Positions 51,237-58,102 of a stretch of 64,000 nt of DNA are shown here, piece after piece. A program made the position numbers and the translations under genes. The stretch covers positions 115,767 through 179,766 of the forward strand of contig JAXGQB010000016.1 in NCBI GenBank assembly GCA_040766655.1. The letters are read 5' to 3'. Below the pieces are notes generated by a model, which saw nothing but the letters and a program-made list of their open reading frames with translations, was not told the DNA's origin and did no database searches. The stretch's first letter is position 1; each line of letters starts with the position of its first letter. The DNA is from JALOOB01 sp040766655 (GTDB lineage: Bacteria > Chloroflexota > Anaerolineae > CG2-30-64-16).

Positions 51237-52199
51237 GTGGAGCAGGGCGGGGACACACCTGTGGCGGTCGCGCCGCTTCTTCCTGCTGCCCGGCAGGCGG
51301 AAGGCCGCGTGCGCCGGCAACTGATCGCGGACGCGGGCCTGCTCCTGGTGACCGTAATATGGGGCGCGACCTTCGTCATGGTGAAGGATGCGGTCAGTGC
51401 GTTCCCCGTCTTCAGCTTCCTGGCCCTGCGCTTCGCCCTGGCCGCGCTCGCGCTCGCGCCATTCGCGGTTCGCTACTCGCTCCGTGCGGCCCGTTCGCCG
51501 GCCGCCGAGGCTCCCCGGAATACACGCGGCCTGGCGGCCGCGTCGGTGCTCGTGGGGCTGGCGCTGTTCGCGGGCTATGGGCTGCAGACCGCGGGGCTGA
51601 TCCTCACCACCCCTGCCAAGGCCGGGTTCATCACGGGTCTCTCCGTCGTCTTCGTGCCCATCGGCGCGGCCGTGATCCTGCGCCAGCCGCCGTCGCGCAA
51701 TGCCTCCCTGGGCGTCCTGTTTGCCACGATCGGTCTGGCGCTGCTCTCCGTCACGAAGGGCTGGACGATGGAGGCGGGCGACCTGCTCGTGCTCGGGTGC
51801 GCGTTCTCCTTCGCGGCCCACATCCTCCTGTTGGGACGCTTCGCACCCCACTTCCACCCGCTACTCCTCACGATGGGGCAGGTGACCGTGGTGGGGCTTC
51901 TGAGCGCCGCGGCCGCGCTGCTGTTCGACGAGCCTGTCCCCATCTCGCGCGCGGTGCTCCTCGCCGCCGCGTTTACTGGGGTGCTTGCGACCGCGCTTGC
52001 GTTCGGCATCCAGACGATCGCGCAGCGCTTCACCACCAGCACGCACACCGCGCTCATCTTCGCGGCCGAGCCGGTGTTCGCGGGCCTCGCCAGCTTCCTC
52101 CTCATCGGCGAGCTGCTCGGCCCGCGGCAGATCGCCGGTTCCGCGCTGATCCTGTTGGGAATGGTGGTTGCCGAACTGAAGATGGGCGCCCGGCGCTGA
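51237..52199 (+). CDS. EamA/DMT family exporter
   Basis: A 320-residue membrane protein with about ten helices in two EamA repeats (first repeat: LLLVTVIWGATFVMVKDAV; second: ALIFAAEPVFAGLASFLLIG near the end). DMT transporters export amino acids, nucleosides or other metabolites. The substrate here is unknown. GTG 51237 follows the chelatase stop by one base and suggests coupling. GTG 51261 and GTG 51309 (RRQLIADAGLLLV) are also possible, the last having GGAAGG upstream and placing the start just before the first helix. Confidence 0.82.
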   Translation: MEQGGDTPVAVAPLLPAARQAEGRVRRQLIADAGLLLVTVIWGATFVMVKDAVSAFPVFSFLALRFALAALALAPFAVRYSLRAARSPAAEAPRNTRGLAAASVLVGLALFAGYGLQTAGLILTTPAKAGFITGLSVVFVPIGAAVILRQPPSRNASLGVLFATIGLALLSVTKGWTMEAGDLLVLGCAFSFAAHILLLGRFAPHFHPLLLTMGQVTVVGLLSAAAALLFDEPVPISRAVLLAAAFTGVLATALAFGIQTIAQRFTTSTHTALIFAAEPVFAGLASFLLIGELLGPRQIAGSALILLGMVVAELKMGARR

Positions 52200-52270
52200 G
52201 CGCAGAGTCGCTCTGAACGATCAAGGTCAACGAATCATCCGGTCAGTTCCGGTGCCTCCGCCGCAACGCC

Positions 52271-52401
52271 GCCACTGGTTAGAAACCAGTGGCTGACGAG
52301 CGAAAGTGCGCCGAGGCGCACTGAACGGACGACGACAAAGCCTCTGTGAACCTGCCTCGGCAGGTTTACCATGTTGCAGCCTGCGGGTTTCAACCGCAGG
52401 C
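52271..52401. repeat. Array of four unlike hairpins between convergent genes
   Basis: Four perfect stems follow in a row: GCCACTGGTT/AACCAGTGGC (52271-52293, loop AGA), AGTGCGCC/GGCGCACT (52305-52322, loop GA), AACCTGCC/GGCAGGTT (52349-52366, loop TC) and GCCTGCGG/CCGCAGGC (52379-52401). The gap 52200-52453 has no gene. The array lies between the EamA and dtd stops. Confidence 0.75.
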
Positions 52402-52453
52402 GTCGTGGCGGCGGGTTGCCCTGCCGGCTATCCGGCCATTTCGTACGCGTTCG

Positions 52454-52912
52454 TCACTCCGCGGCGGTCGTCTCCGCGGTGTCCAGCCACAGGGTGACGG
52501 GGCCGTCGTTGACGAGCGCCACCTGCATCTCGGCGCGGAAGCGGCCCGTTTCCACGTGGAGGCACGCCGCGCGCAGCTGGGCGACGAATCGATCGACCAG
52601 GGGTTCGGCCTGCTCGGGCCGCGCGGCCTGCATGAAGTCGGGCCGGCGGCCCTTGCGCGCGTCGCCGTACAGGGTGAACTGCGACACGACCAGCACCGCG
52701 CCGCCCACGTCCGCCAGCCCCAGGTTCATCTTTCCCGCGGCATCCTCGAACACGCGCAGGGTCGCGATCTTGCGCGCCAGCCAGTCCGCCTGGGCCGCGG
52801 CGTCGCTGTGCGTGACGCCCAGCAGCACCAGGAAGCCACGGCCGATCTGCCCGACGACTTCGCCGTCGACCGTGACCGATGCTGACGTAACGCGTTGGAT
52901 CAGGGCGCGCAT
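52454..52912 (-). CDS. dtd: D-aminoacyl-tRNA deacylase
   Basis: A 152-residue enzyme that hydrolyses D-amino acids from mischarged tRNA. The N-terminus MRALIQRVTSASVTVDGEVV, the active-site segment VVSQFTLYGDARKGRRPDF and the late motif LVNDGPVTLWLDT are those of DTD, including the cross-subunit NDGPVT motif with its Gly-cisPro. The length is near the family norm (about 145-150). It starts 9 bases after the ldh stop on the same strand and is probably co-transcribed with it. Confidence 0.95.
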   Translation of the reverse strand: MRALIQRVTSASVTVDGEVVGQIGRGFLVLLGVTHSDAAAQADWLARKIATLRVFEDAAGKMNLGLADVGGAVLVVSQFTLYGDARKGRRPDFMQAARPEQAEPLVDRFVAQLRAACLHVETGRFRAEMQVALVNDGPVTLWLDTAETTAAE

Positions 52913-52921
52913 GCGGCCGGC

Positions 52922-53878
52922 CTACAGCAGGCCCGCGTCGCGCGCGGTCTGCTTGAGGACCTCGGCCGACCGTAGCAGGGCCGCCAGCTCCGCTTCGTTG
53001 AGTTGCGGCATGATCACGCCCTCGACCCCGCCATGGTCCACGATGGACGGCAGGCTGAGGCAGATGTCCGAGATGCCGAACTGGCCGGTCATCAGGGTGG
53101 ACACGGTGAGCACCGTGTTCTGGTCGCGCAGCATGGCCTCGATGACGTGGCGCACGCCCAGCCCGATGGCGTAGTAGGTCGCGCCCTTGCGCTCGATGAT
53201 CTCGTAGGCTGCGTGGCACACCTGCTCCGCGATCTGCGCGGCCATGTCCGCATCGCACTCGGTCTGGCGCTGGCTGCAGAAGTCGGCCACCGGCATGCCC
53301 GCGACGGTCGTGCGGCTCCAGGCGACGACCTCCGAGTCGCCGTGCTCCCCGATCACGTAGCCATGCACGCTGCGGGGATCGATGTTGAGGCGCTGGCCGA
53401 CCAGCGCGCGCAGCCGCGCGGTGTCGAGCACCGTGCCCGAGCCGACCACCCGGCCGGGCGGGAACCCGGAGAACTTGAGCGCGGCCAGCGTCAGGATGTC
53501 GACCGGGTTGGCCACGATCAGCAGGATCGCATGGGGCGCGGCCTGCGCGATCTCCGGGATCATGCTCTGAAAGATGCCCGTGTTCTTCTTCACCAGGTCG
53601 AGCCGGGTCTCGCCCGGCTTCTGCGCCGCGCCCGCGGTGACGACAACGATCTGGCAGTCCGCGCAGTCCGCGAACGTGCCCGACCGGACGACGACCGGGC
53701 GGACGAAGGGCGCGCCCTGCGCCAGGTCCATCGCCTCGCCCTCCGCGCGGCGCTCGTTCACGTCGACCAGCACGATCTCGCTGGCCAGGCCGCTGATCAT
53801 CAGCGCATAGGCCGTGCTGGCGCCCACTGCGCCCGCGCCGCCCACGATGGCGATCTTGGTGGGGATCTTGCCGTTCAT
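52922..53878 (-). CDS. ldh: L-lactate dehydrogenase
   Basis: A 318-residue NAD-dependent enzyme of the lactate/malate dehydrogenase family. The NAD-binding motif is IAIVGGAGAVGASTAYAL, with VLVDVNERRAEGEAMDL. The substrate-specificity loop reads TAGAAQKPGETRLDL. The Gln before KPGETR is the lactate-type residue, where malate dehydrogenases have Arg. The catalytic His lies in GEHGDSEVVAWS. It interconverts pyruvate and L-lactate, so fermentation is possible in this organism. GGAG lies upstream of ATG 53878. It is followed by dtd. Confidence 0.9.
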   Translation of the reverse strand: MNGKIPTKIAIVGGAGAVGASTAYALMISGLASEIVLVDVNERRAEGEAMDLAQGAPFVRPVVVRSGTFADCADCQIVVVTAGAAQKPGETRLDLVKKNTGIFQSMIPEIAQAAPHAILLIVANPVDILTLAALKFSGFPPGRVVGSGTVLDTARLRALVGQRLNIDPRSVHGYVIGEHGDSEVVAWSRTTVAGMPVADFCSQRQTECDADMAAQIAEQVCHAAYEIIERKGATYYAIGLGVRHVIEAMLRDQNTVLTVSTLMTGQFGISDICLSLPSIVDHGGVEGVIMPQLNEAELAALLRSAEVLKQTARDAGLL

Positions 53879-53902
53879 GCTTGCTCCTTCATGCCGGCAC
53901 GG

Positions 53903-54580
53903 CTAGATGTGCGACTCGGGCCCTTCGACCCAGCTGGCGCCGTCCGGCCCGACTTCCTTCTTCCAGATGGGTGCGATCTGCTTGATGCGGTCGATCACGT
54001 AGTGGCAGGCGTCGAACAGCTCCCCGCGGTGGGCCGCGGCCACCGCGATGACGATCGACACGTCGCCGACCTCCAGCCGGCCGACGCGGTGGACCACCGC
54101 GATCGCGTCGATGCCCGGCCAGCGCGCCCGCGCCTCCGCCGCGATGTCGGCGAAGGAGGCCTCCGCCATCTCAGGATAGGCCTCGTACTCGAGATAATCG
54201 GTCTGCTGCTCGCCCGTGACCCCGCGCACCGTGCCTGCGAAGACGGTCACGCCGCCCAGCTCGGGCGCGATGACCCGCTGCGCCACCTCGTCGAGGGAGA
54301 TGGGTCCCGAGACGATCTCGAACAGCTTGTGCGCGCCGCCGCTGACGGGCGGGATTAGTGCCACCTCGTCCCCATGGGCCAGGGGCTGCTCCGGCGGCGA
54401 GTACTTCCGGTTGACTGCGACCGTGAAGCGCAGCGTCTTAAGGTTCACCTCCGGCCGGCCGGCTTCGATGGCTGCGAGCAGGTCGGCCACCGTCGCGCCC
54501 TCGGGCAGGCTCAGCACGGTCTCAGTGATGCCCAGCCGCTCGCGCAGCGAGGCGAACGCGCGCACGCGCACTTCGATCAT
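53903..54580 (-). CDS. MoaD-MoaE fusion of molybdopterin synthase (MoaX type)
   Basis: A 225-residue fusion. Residues 1-82 are a ubiquitin-like MoaD (MIEVRVRAFASLRERLGI) ending in PPVSGG. Residues 88-225 are MoaE (KLFEIVSGPISLDEVAQRVI; YEAYPEMAEASFADIA; VGRLEVGDVSIVIAVAAAHR; PIWKKEV). MoaD must carry sulfur as a thiocarboxylate on a free C-terminal Gly-Gly, but here Gly81-Gly82 is internal, so cleavage after Gly82 is expected, as reported for mycobacterial MoaX. ATG 54580 is chosen because GAGGAG (inside the end of moaC) lies 7 bases upstream. It follows moaC in an operon. Confidence 0.88.
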   Translation of the reverse strand: MIEVRVRAFASLRERLGITETVLSLPEGATVADLLAAIEAGRPEVNLKTLRFTVAVNRKYSPPEQPLAHGDEVALIPPVSGGAHKLFEIVSGPISLDEVAQRVIAPELGGVTVFAGTVRGVTGEQQTDYLEYEAYPEMAEASFADIAAEARARWPGIDAIAVVHRVGRLEVGDVSIVIAVAAAHRGELFDACHYVIDRIKQIAPIWKKEVGPDGASWVEGPESHI

Positions 54581-54584
54581 TTCG

Positions 54585-55073
54585 TTACTCCTCATCGGTG
54601 GCCGCGTGCCAGTGGCCGCTCTTGCCCCCGCGCTTTTCCAACAGGCGGATGCCCTCGATGACCATGCCGCGCTCGACCGCCTTCGCCATGTCGTAGATCG
54701 TGAGTGCGGCCACGCTGGCCGCGGTGAGGGCCTCCATCTCCACCCCGGTCTGGCCCTTGCAGCGCACCGTGGCCGTGATCGCCACGCACGAGCCGGCCTC
54801 GTCCGGCGCCAGGTCGACCGCGACGTGGGTCAGGAGCAGGGGGTGGCACATGGGGACCAGCTCCGCCGTGCGCTTGGCCGCCATGATGCCCGCGATGCGC
54901 GCCGCGGCCAGCACGTCGCCCTTCGGCAGGTTGCCCTCGATGATCAGGCGCAGCGTCTCGGCCTGCATGCGCACGCGGCCGGCCGCCACCGCCTCGCGCG
55001 CCGTCTCCGCCTTCGCGCCGACGTCGACCATGTGCGCCGCGCCCTCGTCGTCGATGTGTGTGAGTTGTGACAT
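54585..55073 (-). CDS. moaC: Cyclic pyranopterin monophosphate synthase MoaC
   Basis: A 162-residue enzyme that turns 3',8-cyclo-GTP into cyclic pyranopterin monophosphate in molybdenum cofactor synthesis. The sequence has MVDVGAKAETAREAVAAGRV, LPKGDVLAAARIAGIMAAKR, the active-site stretch LVPMCHPLLLTHVAV and GVEMEALTAASVAALTIYDM. The radical SAM partner MoaA is not in the window. The start ATG 55073 lies 6 bases after a -10 box and has no ribosome-binding site, so the mRNA is probably leaderless. The downstream MoaD-MoaE fusion uses the end of moaC as its ribosome-binding site. Confidence 0.94.
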   Translation of the reverse strand: MSQLTHIDDEGAAHMVDVGAKAETAREAVAAGRVRMQAETLRLIIEGNLPKGDVLAAARIAGIMAAKRTAELVPMCHPLLLTHVAVDLAPDEAGSCVAITATVRCKGQTGVEMEALTAASVAALTIYDMAKAVERGMVIEGIRLLEKRGGKSGHWHAATDEE

Positions 55074-55079
55074 GGCTGG

Positions 55080-55108
55080 ATTGTACCCGATGCCCGCGCC
55101 GCGCGCAA
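55080..55108 (-). promoter_or_regulatory. Promoter of moaC, leaderless
   Basis: On the minus strand TTGCGC (55108-55103), a 17-base spacer and TACAAT (55085-55080). ATG 55073 follows after 6 bases. Confidence 0.55.
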
Positions 55109-55152
55109 TGAGTTGGGGGGCGAGGCAGCTCCAGATGCGCGAGCGAGTGCAG

Positions 55153-55255
55153 GCATTCTGAGCGGAGGCCGCCGCCAGCGGCGGACGCAGTCGAAGAACG
55201 CCTGCACGGCCGCCATCCTTCGACTACGGCCCTGCGGGCCTCCGCTCAGGATGCC
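55153..55255. repeat. Inverted pair of CTGAGCGG...GTCGAAG elements
   Basis: Copy one (55153-55203) runs GCATTCTGAGCGGAGG ... CAGTCGAAGAACGCC with an internal CCGCCGC/GCGGCGG hairpin. Copy two (55213-55255) is in the opposite orientation, CATCCTTCGACTACGG ... CCTCCGCTCAGGATGCC, with an internal GGCCC/GGGCC hairpin. Together they could form one large cruciform. The gap 55074-55458 contains no gene. Confidence 0.75.
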
Positions 55256-55289
55256 TGGAAAGCTTCAGGTAGTACTCCTGGCATGGGGC

Positions 55290-55437
55290 AGGTGCCGGGC
55301 ACCTCAAGCGCGTGTCCAGGTGCCCGGCACTTCCGGAGTGCCGGGCACATCAACCGCGTGTCCAGGTGCCGGGCACCTCAACCGCGTGCGGGCGCTACTC
55401 GTCCAGGTGCCGGGCACCTCCGAGGTGCCCGGCACCT
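55290..55437. repeat. Six copies of the GTGCCGGGCAC palindrome
   Basis: Cores at 55290-55304, 55318-55330, 55337-55350, 55364-55378, 55405-55419 and 55423-55437 read AGGTGCCGGGCACCT or its complement. They are joined by CAACCGCGTGTCC-like linkers. Adjacent copies can pair with each other, and the last pair could end the subtilase transcript region. Confidence 0.8.
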
Positions 55438-55458
55438 AAAGACAGTCGACTCGCGCGG

Positions 55459-57324
55459 TCACCCGCCCGCGACGAGGTCGTAGCGGAAGGCGGCCACGCG
55501 GTTCGACGCGGGCGCGACCGCGCACCACTTTGCGGCCTGCACGACCCACGCGGTGAGGCCCGCAACCGTAGGCCAAGGCGCGTCGGCGGTCGGAACGGTC
55601 ACCGCGCGGCAGTTCGCCGCGGCGAAGCAGTCCGCGCCGGGCTCGAAGTAGGGCGCATCGTCCCACCACAGATGATACGCGCTGGCGCCGTCGGCCGGGG
55701 TCCACGCCAGCTGCACCCCCTGCGTGGCGAGGGGTGCGATCGCAAGGTCCCCGACCGTGGCCGGCGCGGCGCACGGCGCGATGGCCGCCTCGTAGGCCGC
55801 CCACGCGTCGACCCGGCCCCAGCCGAACACGTTGTTCGGCACGCTGGACGCCGTGTCGCCCCCACAGACCAGCGTGGTCGTCAGGTGCAGGGCCGACTGC
55901 CCGATGAGATCCTCGATCACATCCACCTCGCCGCGCAGGCGGGGGTTCGCGTCGATCAGAAGCGCCACCAGGCCGGCCACGTGCGGACCCGCCATGCTGG
56001 TGCCCGACATGTTCGCGTAGCTCGTGTCGTTCGATGCGTAGCTTGAGCGGACGCCATCGCCGGGCGCGGACACGTCCGGTTTCATGCGCCCGCTACCGTC
56101 CACGGTGACCGGGCCGCGGCTGCTGAAGTAGGCGATGGCGTCGGTGCTGTTTGTCGCGCCGACCGTGAAGCTGGCGTCGTAGATGGCCGCCGGCGTGTTG
56201 ATCGAGCTGCACGCAGCGCCGGCGTTGCCCGCCGAGTGCACGGTGACGATGCCCGCCGCGCGCACGTTTTCCACCACGGCTAGCAGGACGGTGGGATCGG
56301 TGCACCCTTCGCTGGCCGGGCAGCCCCAGGAGTTGTTGATCACGTCGGGCGCGCGGCCGGGATCGGGATCGCTGCCGTCCACCCGTGCCGGCGCGATGAA
56401 CCACTCGTAGCACTCCGCGTAGGTGGCGGGCGTGCCGTCACCCTCCAGCATGTTACGGCAGCCGATCCACGTCGCGCCCGGCGCCACGCCGACCTGGTTC
56501 GTCCCGCCGTCGTCGCCCACCATGGTGCCCATCGTGTGCGTGCCGTGCCCGCTGTCGTCGCATGGGACGAGAGAATCCACGCCGCAGTCGGAGGTGCCCT
56601 CGTGGATGGCGTCGTGCCAGTTGTAGTCGTGAGCGGCCGTGGTCCCGTCCCACCCGCGATAGTGCGCCTTCAGCGCCTCGTGCGTCCAGCGATAGCCCGT
56701 GTCCTGGCCGCCCACGACCACGCCCGCGCCGTTGATGCCCGCGCCCCAGACCGCGGGCGCGCCGATCTTGCTGACGCCCCACTCGATCGCCTCGAGGCTC
56801 AGGATGCTGGCATCCTGAGCGGCGTTCCGCCCGGAAGTCCGGGCGGAACGGAGTCGAAGGACGCCCGCGCCGGGTGCTTCCGCAATCGCGGCGTCCAGCC
56901 TGACGTGCGGGTTGGCGTAGAGGTGCGCCACGTCCGCACGCGCGGCGAGCGCGGCCAGCGCCGCGGCATCCCCCCGCACCCAGATCATGTTCGCCACCCA
57001 GAAGGGCTGCCACGCCACGCCCATGCGGTCCAGCGTGCGGCGGAGGGGTGCTTGCGTGCGCGCCGCGTGCTCGGAGAGGGTGCGATAGACGTACTCGCCC
57101 TTCTCCCTCTTGCTGCCCAGCGCGGCCGCGGCGCTGACATCGGCCTGGTCCGCGAGGAAGACGAGGAACTCGGTCTCCCCGGCCGCGGCCGCGTTGAGCA
57201 CCCAGGGATCGACCTTGGCGCGCCAGGGTTCGGGCGGGTCCGAGCGCACGGTGAGGGGCGCAGCGGAGGCGACGACCGCAACGGCAATGGCGAGGATGGC
57301 GATCGATGATGCAATGCGGGACAT
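55459..57324 (-). CDS. Secreted subtilisin-like serine protease (S8)
   Basis: A 621-residue exported protease. The signal peptide is SSIAILAIAVAVVASAA. A propeptide-like region (about 35-135) follows, and then the S8 domain with Asp208 (GGQDTGYRWTHEAL), His (DDSGHGTHTMGTMVGDDG) and Ser (ANMSGTSMAGPHVAGL). The oxyanion Asn is in VINNSWGCP. The C-terminal 110 residues form a beta-rich domain with four Cys. A palindromic repeat inserted in frame at 56810-56865 encodes about residues 154-172 between propeptide and catalytic core. ATG 57324 is chosen for GGAGG upstream and for the signal peptide. A 60-residue longer frame is rejected. Confidence 0.88.
   Translation of the reverse strand: MSRIASSIAILAIAVAVVASAAPLTVRSDPPEPWRAKVDPWVLNAAAAGETEFLVFLADQADVSAAAALGSKREKGEYVYRTLSEHAARTQAPLRRTLDRMGVAWQPFWVANMIWVRGDAAALAALAARADVAHLYANPHVRLDAAIAEAPGAGVLRLRSARTSGRNAAQDASILSLEAIEWGVSKIGAPAVWGAGINGAGVVVGGQDTGYRWTHEALKAHYRGWDGTTAAHDYNWHDAIHEGTSDCGVDSLVPCDDSGHGTHTMGTMVGDDGGTNQVGVAPGATWIGCRNMLEGDGTPATYAECYEWFIAPARVDGSDPDPGRAPDVINNSWGCPASEGCTDPTVLLAVVENVRAAGIVTVHSAGNAGAACSSINTPAAIYDASFTVGATNSTDAIAYFSSRGPVTVDGSGRMKPDVSAPGDGVRSSYASNDTSYANMSGTSMAGPHVAGLVALLIDANPRLRGEVDVIEDLIGQSALHLTTTLVCGGDTASSVPNNVFGWGRVDAWAAYEAAIAPCAAPATVGDLAIAPLATQGVQLAWTPADGASAYHLWWDDAPYFEPGADCFAAANCRAVTVPTADAPWPTVAGLTAWVVQAAKWCAVAPASNRVAAFRYDLVAGG
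56810..56865. repeat. CTGAGCGG...GTCGAAG element inside the subtilase gene
   Basis: GCATCCTGAGCGG, a perfect 13-base-pair hairpin (56823-56835 with 56838-56850, loop AG) and GGAGTCGAAGGACGCC match the intergenic elements at 55153-55255. The element keeps the reading frame and adds about 19 residues rich in Arg and Ser (RLRSARTSGRNAAQDAS). Confidence 0.75.
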
Positions 57325-57436
57325 GCGGCCTCCGTTGGGGCCAGAATCGGAGGTGATTGTACCACACTGCGGGGGACTACGTTCGTGGAGAGGGGTGACG
57401 CGGCGGGGGGCGCGAGGCGCGAGGCGCGGGTTGCAT

Positions 57437-57465
57437 TTGACATGGCCGTCCGTAGTGTCTATGAT
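57437..57465 (+). promoter_or_regulatory. Promoter of the lipoprotein/lipase-like pair
   Basis: TTGACA (57437-57442), a 17-base spacer and TATGAT (57460-57465). The lipoprotein start follows 62 bases later with GAGGAAGGG upstream. Confidence 0.75.
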
Positions 57466-57527
57466 TGTGGGAGCACCAGAACAATATTCTCCAGCTCTCC
57501 TCAATGTGATGTCCGAGGAAGGGTCAG

Positions 57528-58076
57528 ATGCGACCAGCTAGCAGTGGATCGGTTTCGTCGTTGATCGTTCTTGGCTGCCTTGTCACATTGCTTGCGGGCT
57601 GTGCGGCCGGCTCATTCCGGCTGCGCCCGAGTCCCGAAACCACGCTGCTTGCTGCTGCTGATAGACTCGGATACGAACCGCTATCCAAGATCGCGCAGGT
57701 GGAGCGCTGTTGGGATATCTTCGCCCATTGTGGTCACCAGCTATCTTACGCGACCGACCTCACTCAGGTCGAGCTGGCGGATAAACTAGACGGACTCGGT
57801 TGGAACCTCACCAACCATATGCCCATCGACGGCTACGAGATCTTCACTAAGCTGAATCTTGGCACACGCGCCCGTATCACCATTGCAGGCAGCGAGGGAC
57901 TGGACGAGCGCGACCGGCTACCAAGGTTCAAGGGCTACAGATGGCGCTTGACTGATCCCGAAGGGCGACTGTGGACAGTGGATCATTATCCGCTGGCAGA
58001 TCAAATCGGGCCATTCGCCATCGACGGGCGTCCGTTTGCGGACAACATCGTGCAAATCATGCTTCAGACCCGTTAG
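57528..58076 (+). CDS. Small lipoprotein of unknown function
   Basis: A 182-residue protein with a lipoprotein signal (SSLIVLGCLVTLLAGCAAG; lipid-bearing Cys at about 25). The mature part of about 155 residues is unrecognised. It has one Cys pair (CWDIFAHCG) and a YRWRLTDPEGRLWTVDHYPL stretch that suggests a beta-rich fold. It is encoded 26 bases upstream of the large lipase-like protein on the same transcript. The pairing of a small lipoprotein with a secreted esterase recalls lipase chaperones or inhibitors, but no such motif is visible. Confidence 0.65.
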   Translation: MRPASSGSVSSLIVLGCLVTLLAGCAAGSFRLRPSPETTLLAAADRLGYEPLSKIAQVERCWDIFAHCGHQLSYATDLTQVELADKLDGLGWNLTNHMPIDGYEIFTKLNLGTRARITIAGSEGLDERDRLPRFKGYRWRLTDPEGRLWTVDHYPLADQIGPFAIDGRPFADNIVQIMLQTR

Positions 58077-58102
58077 CAGCCTTCGCAGAAGGGAGAACCA
58101 GA

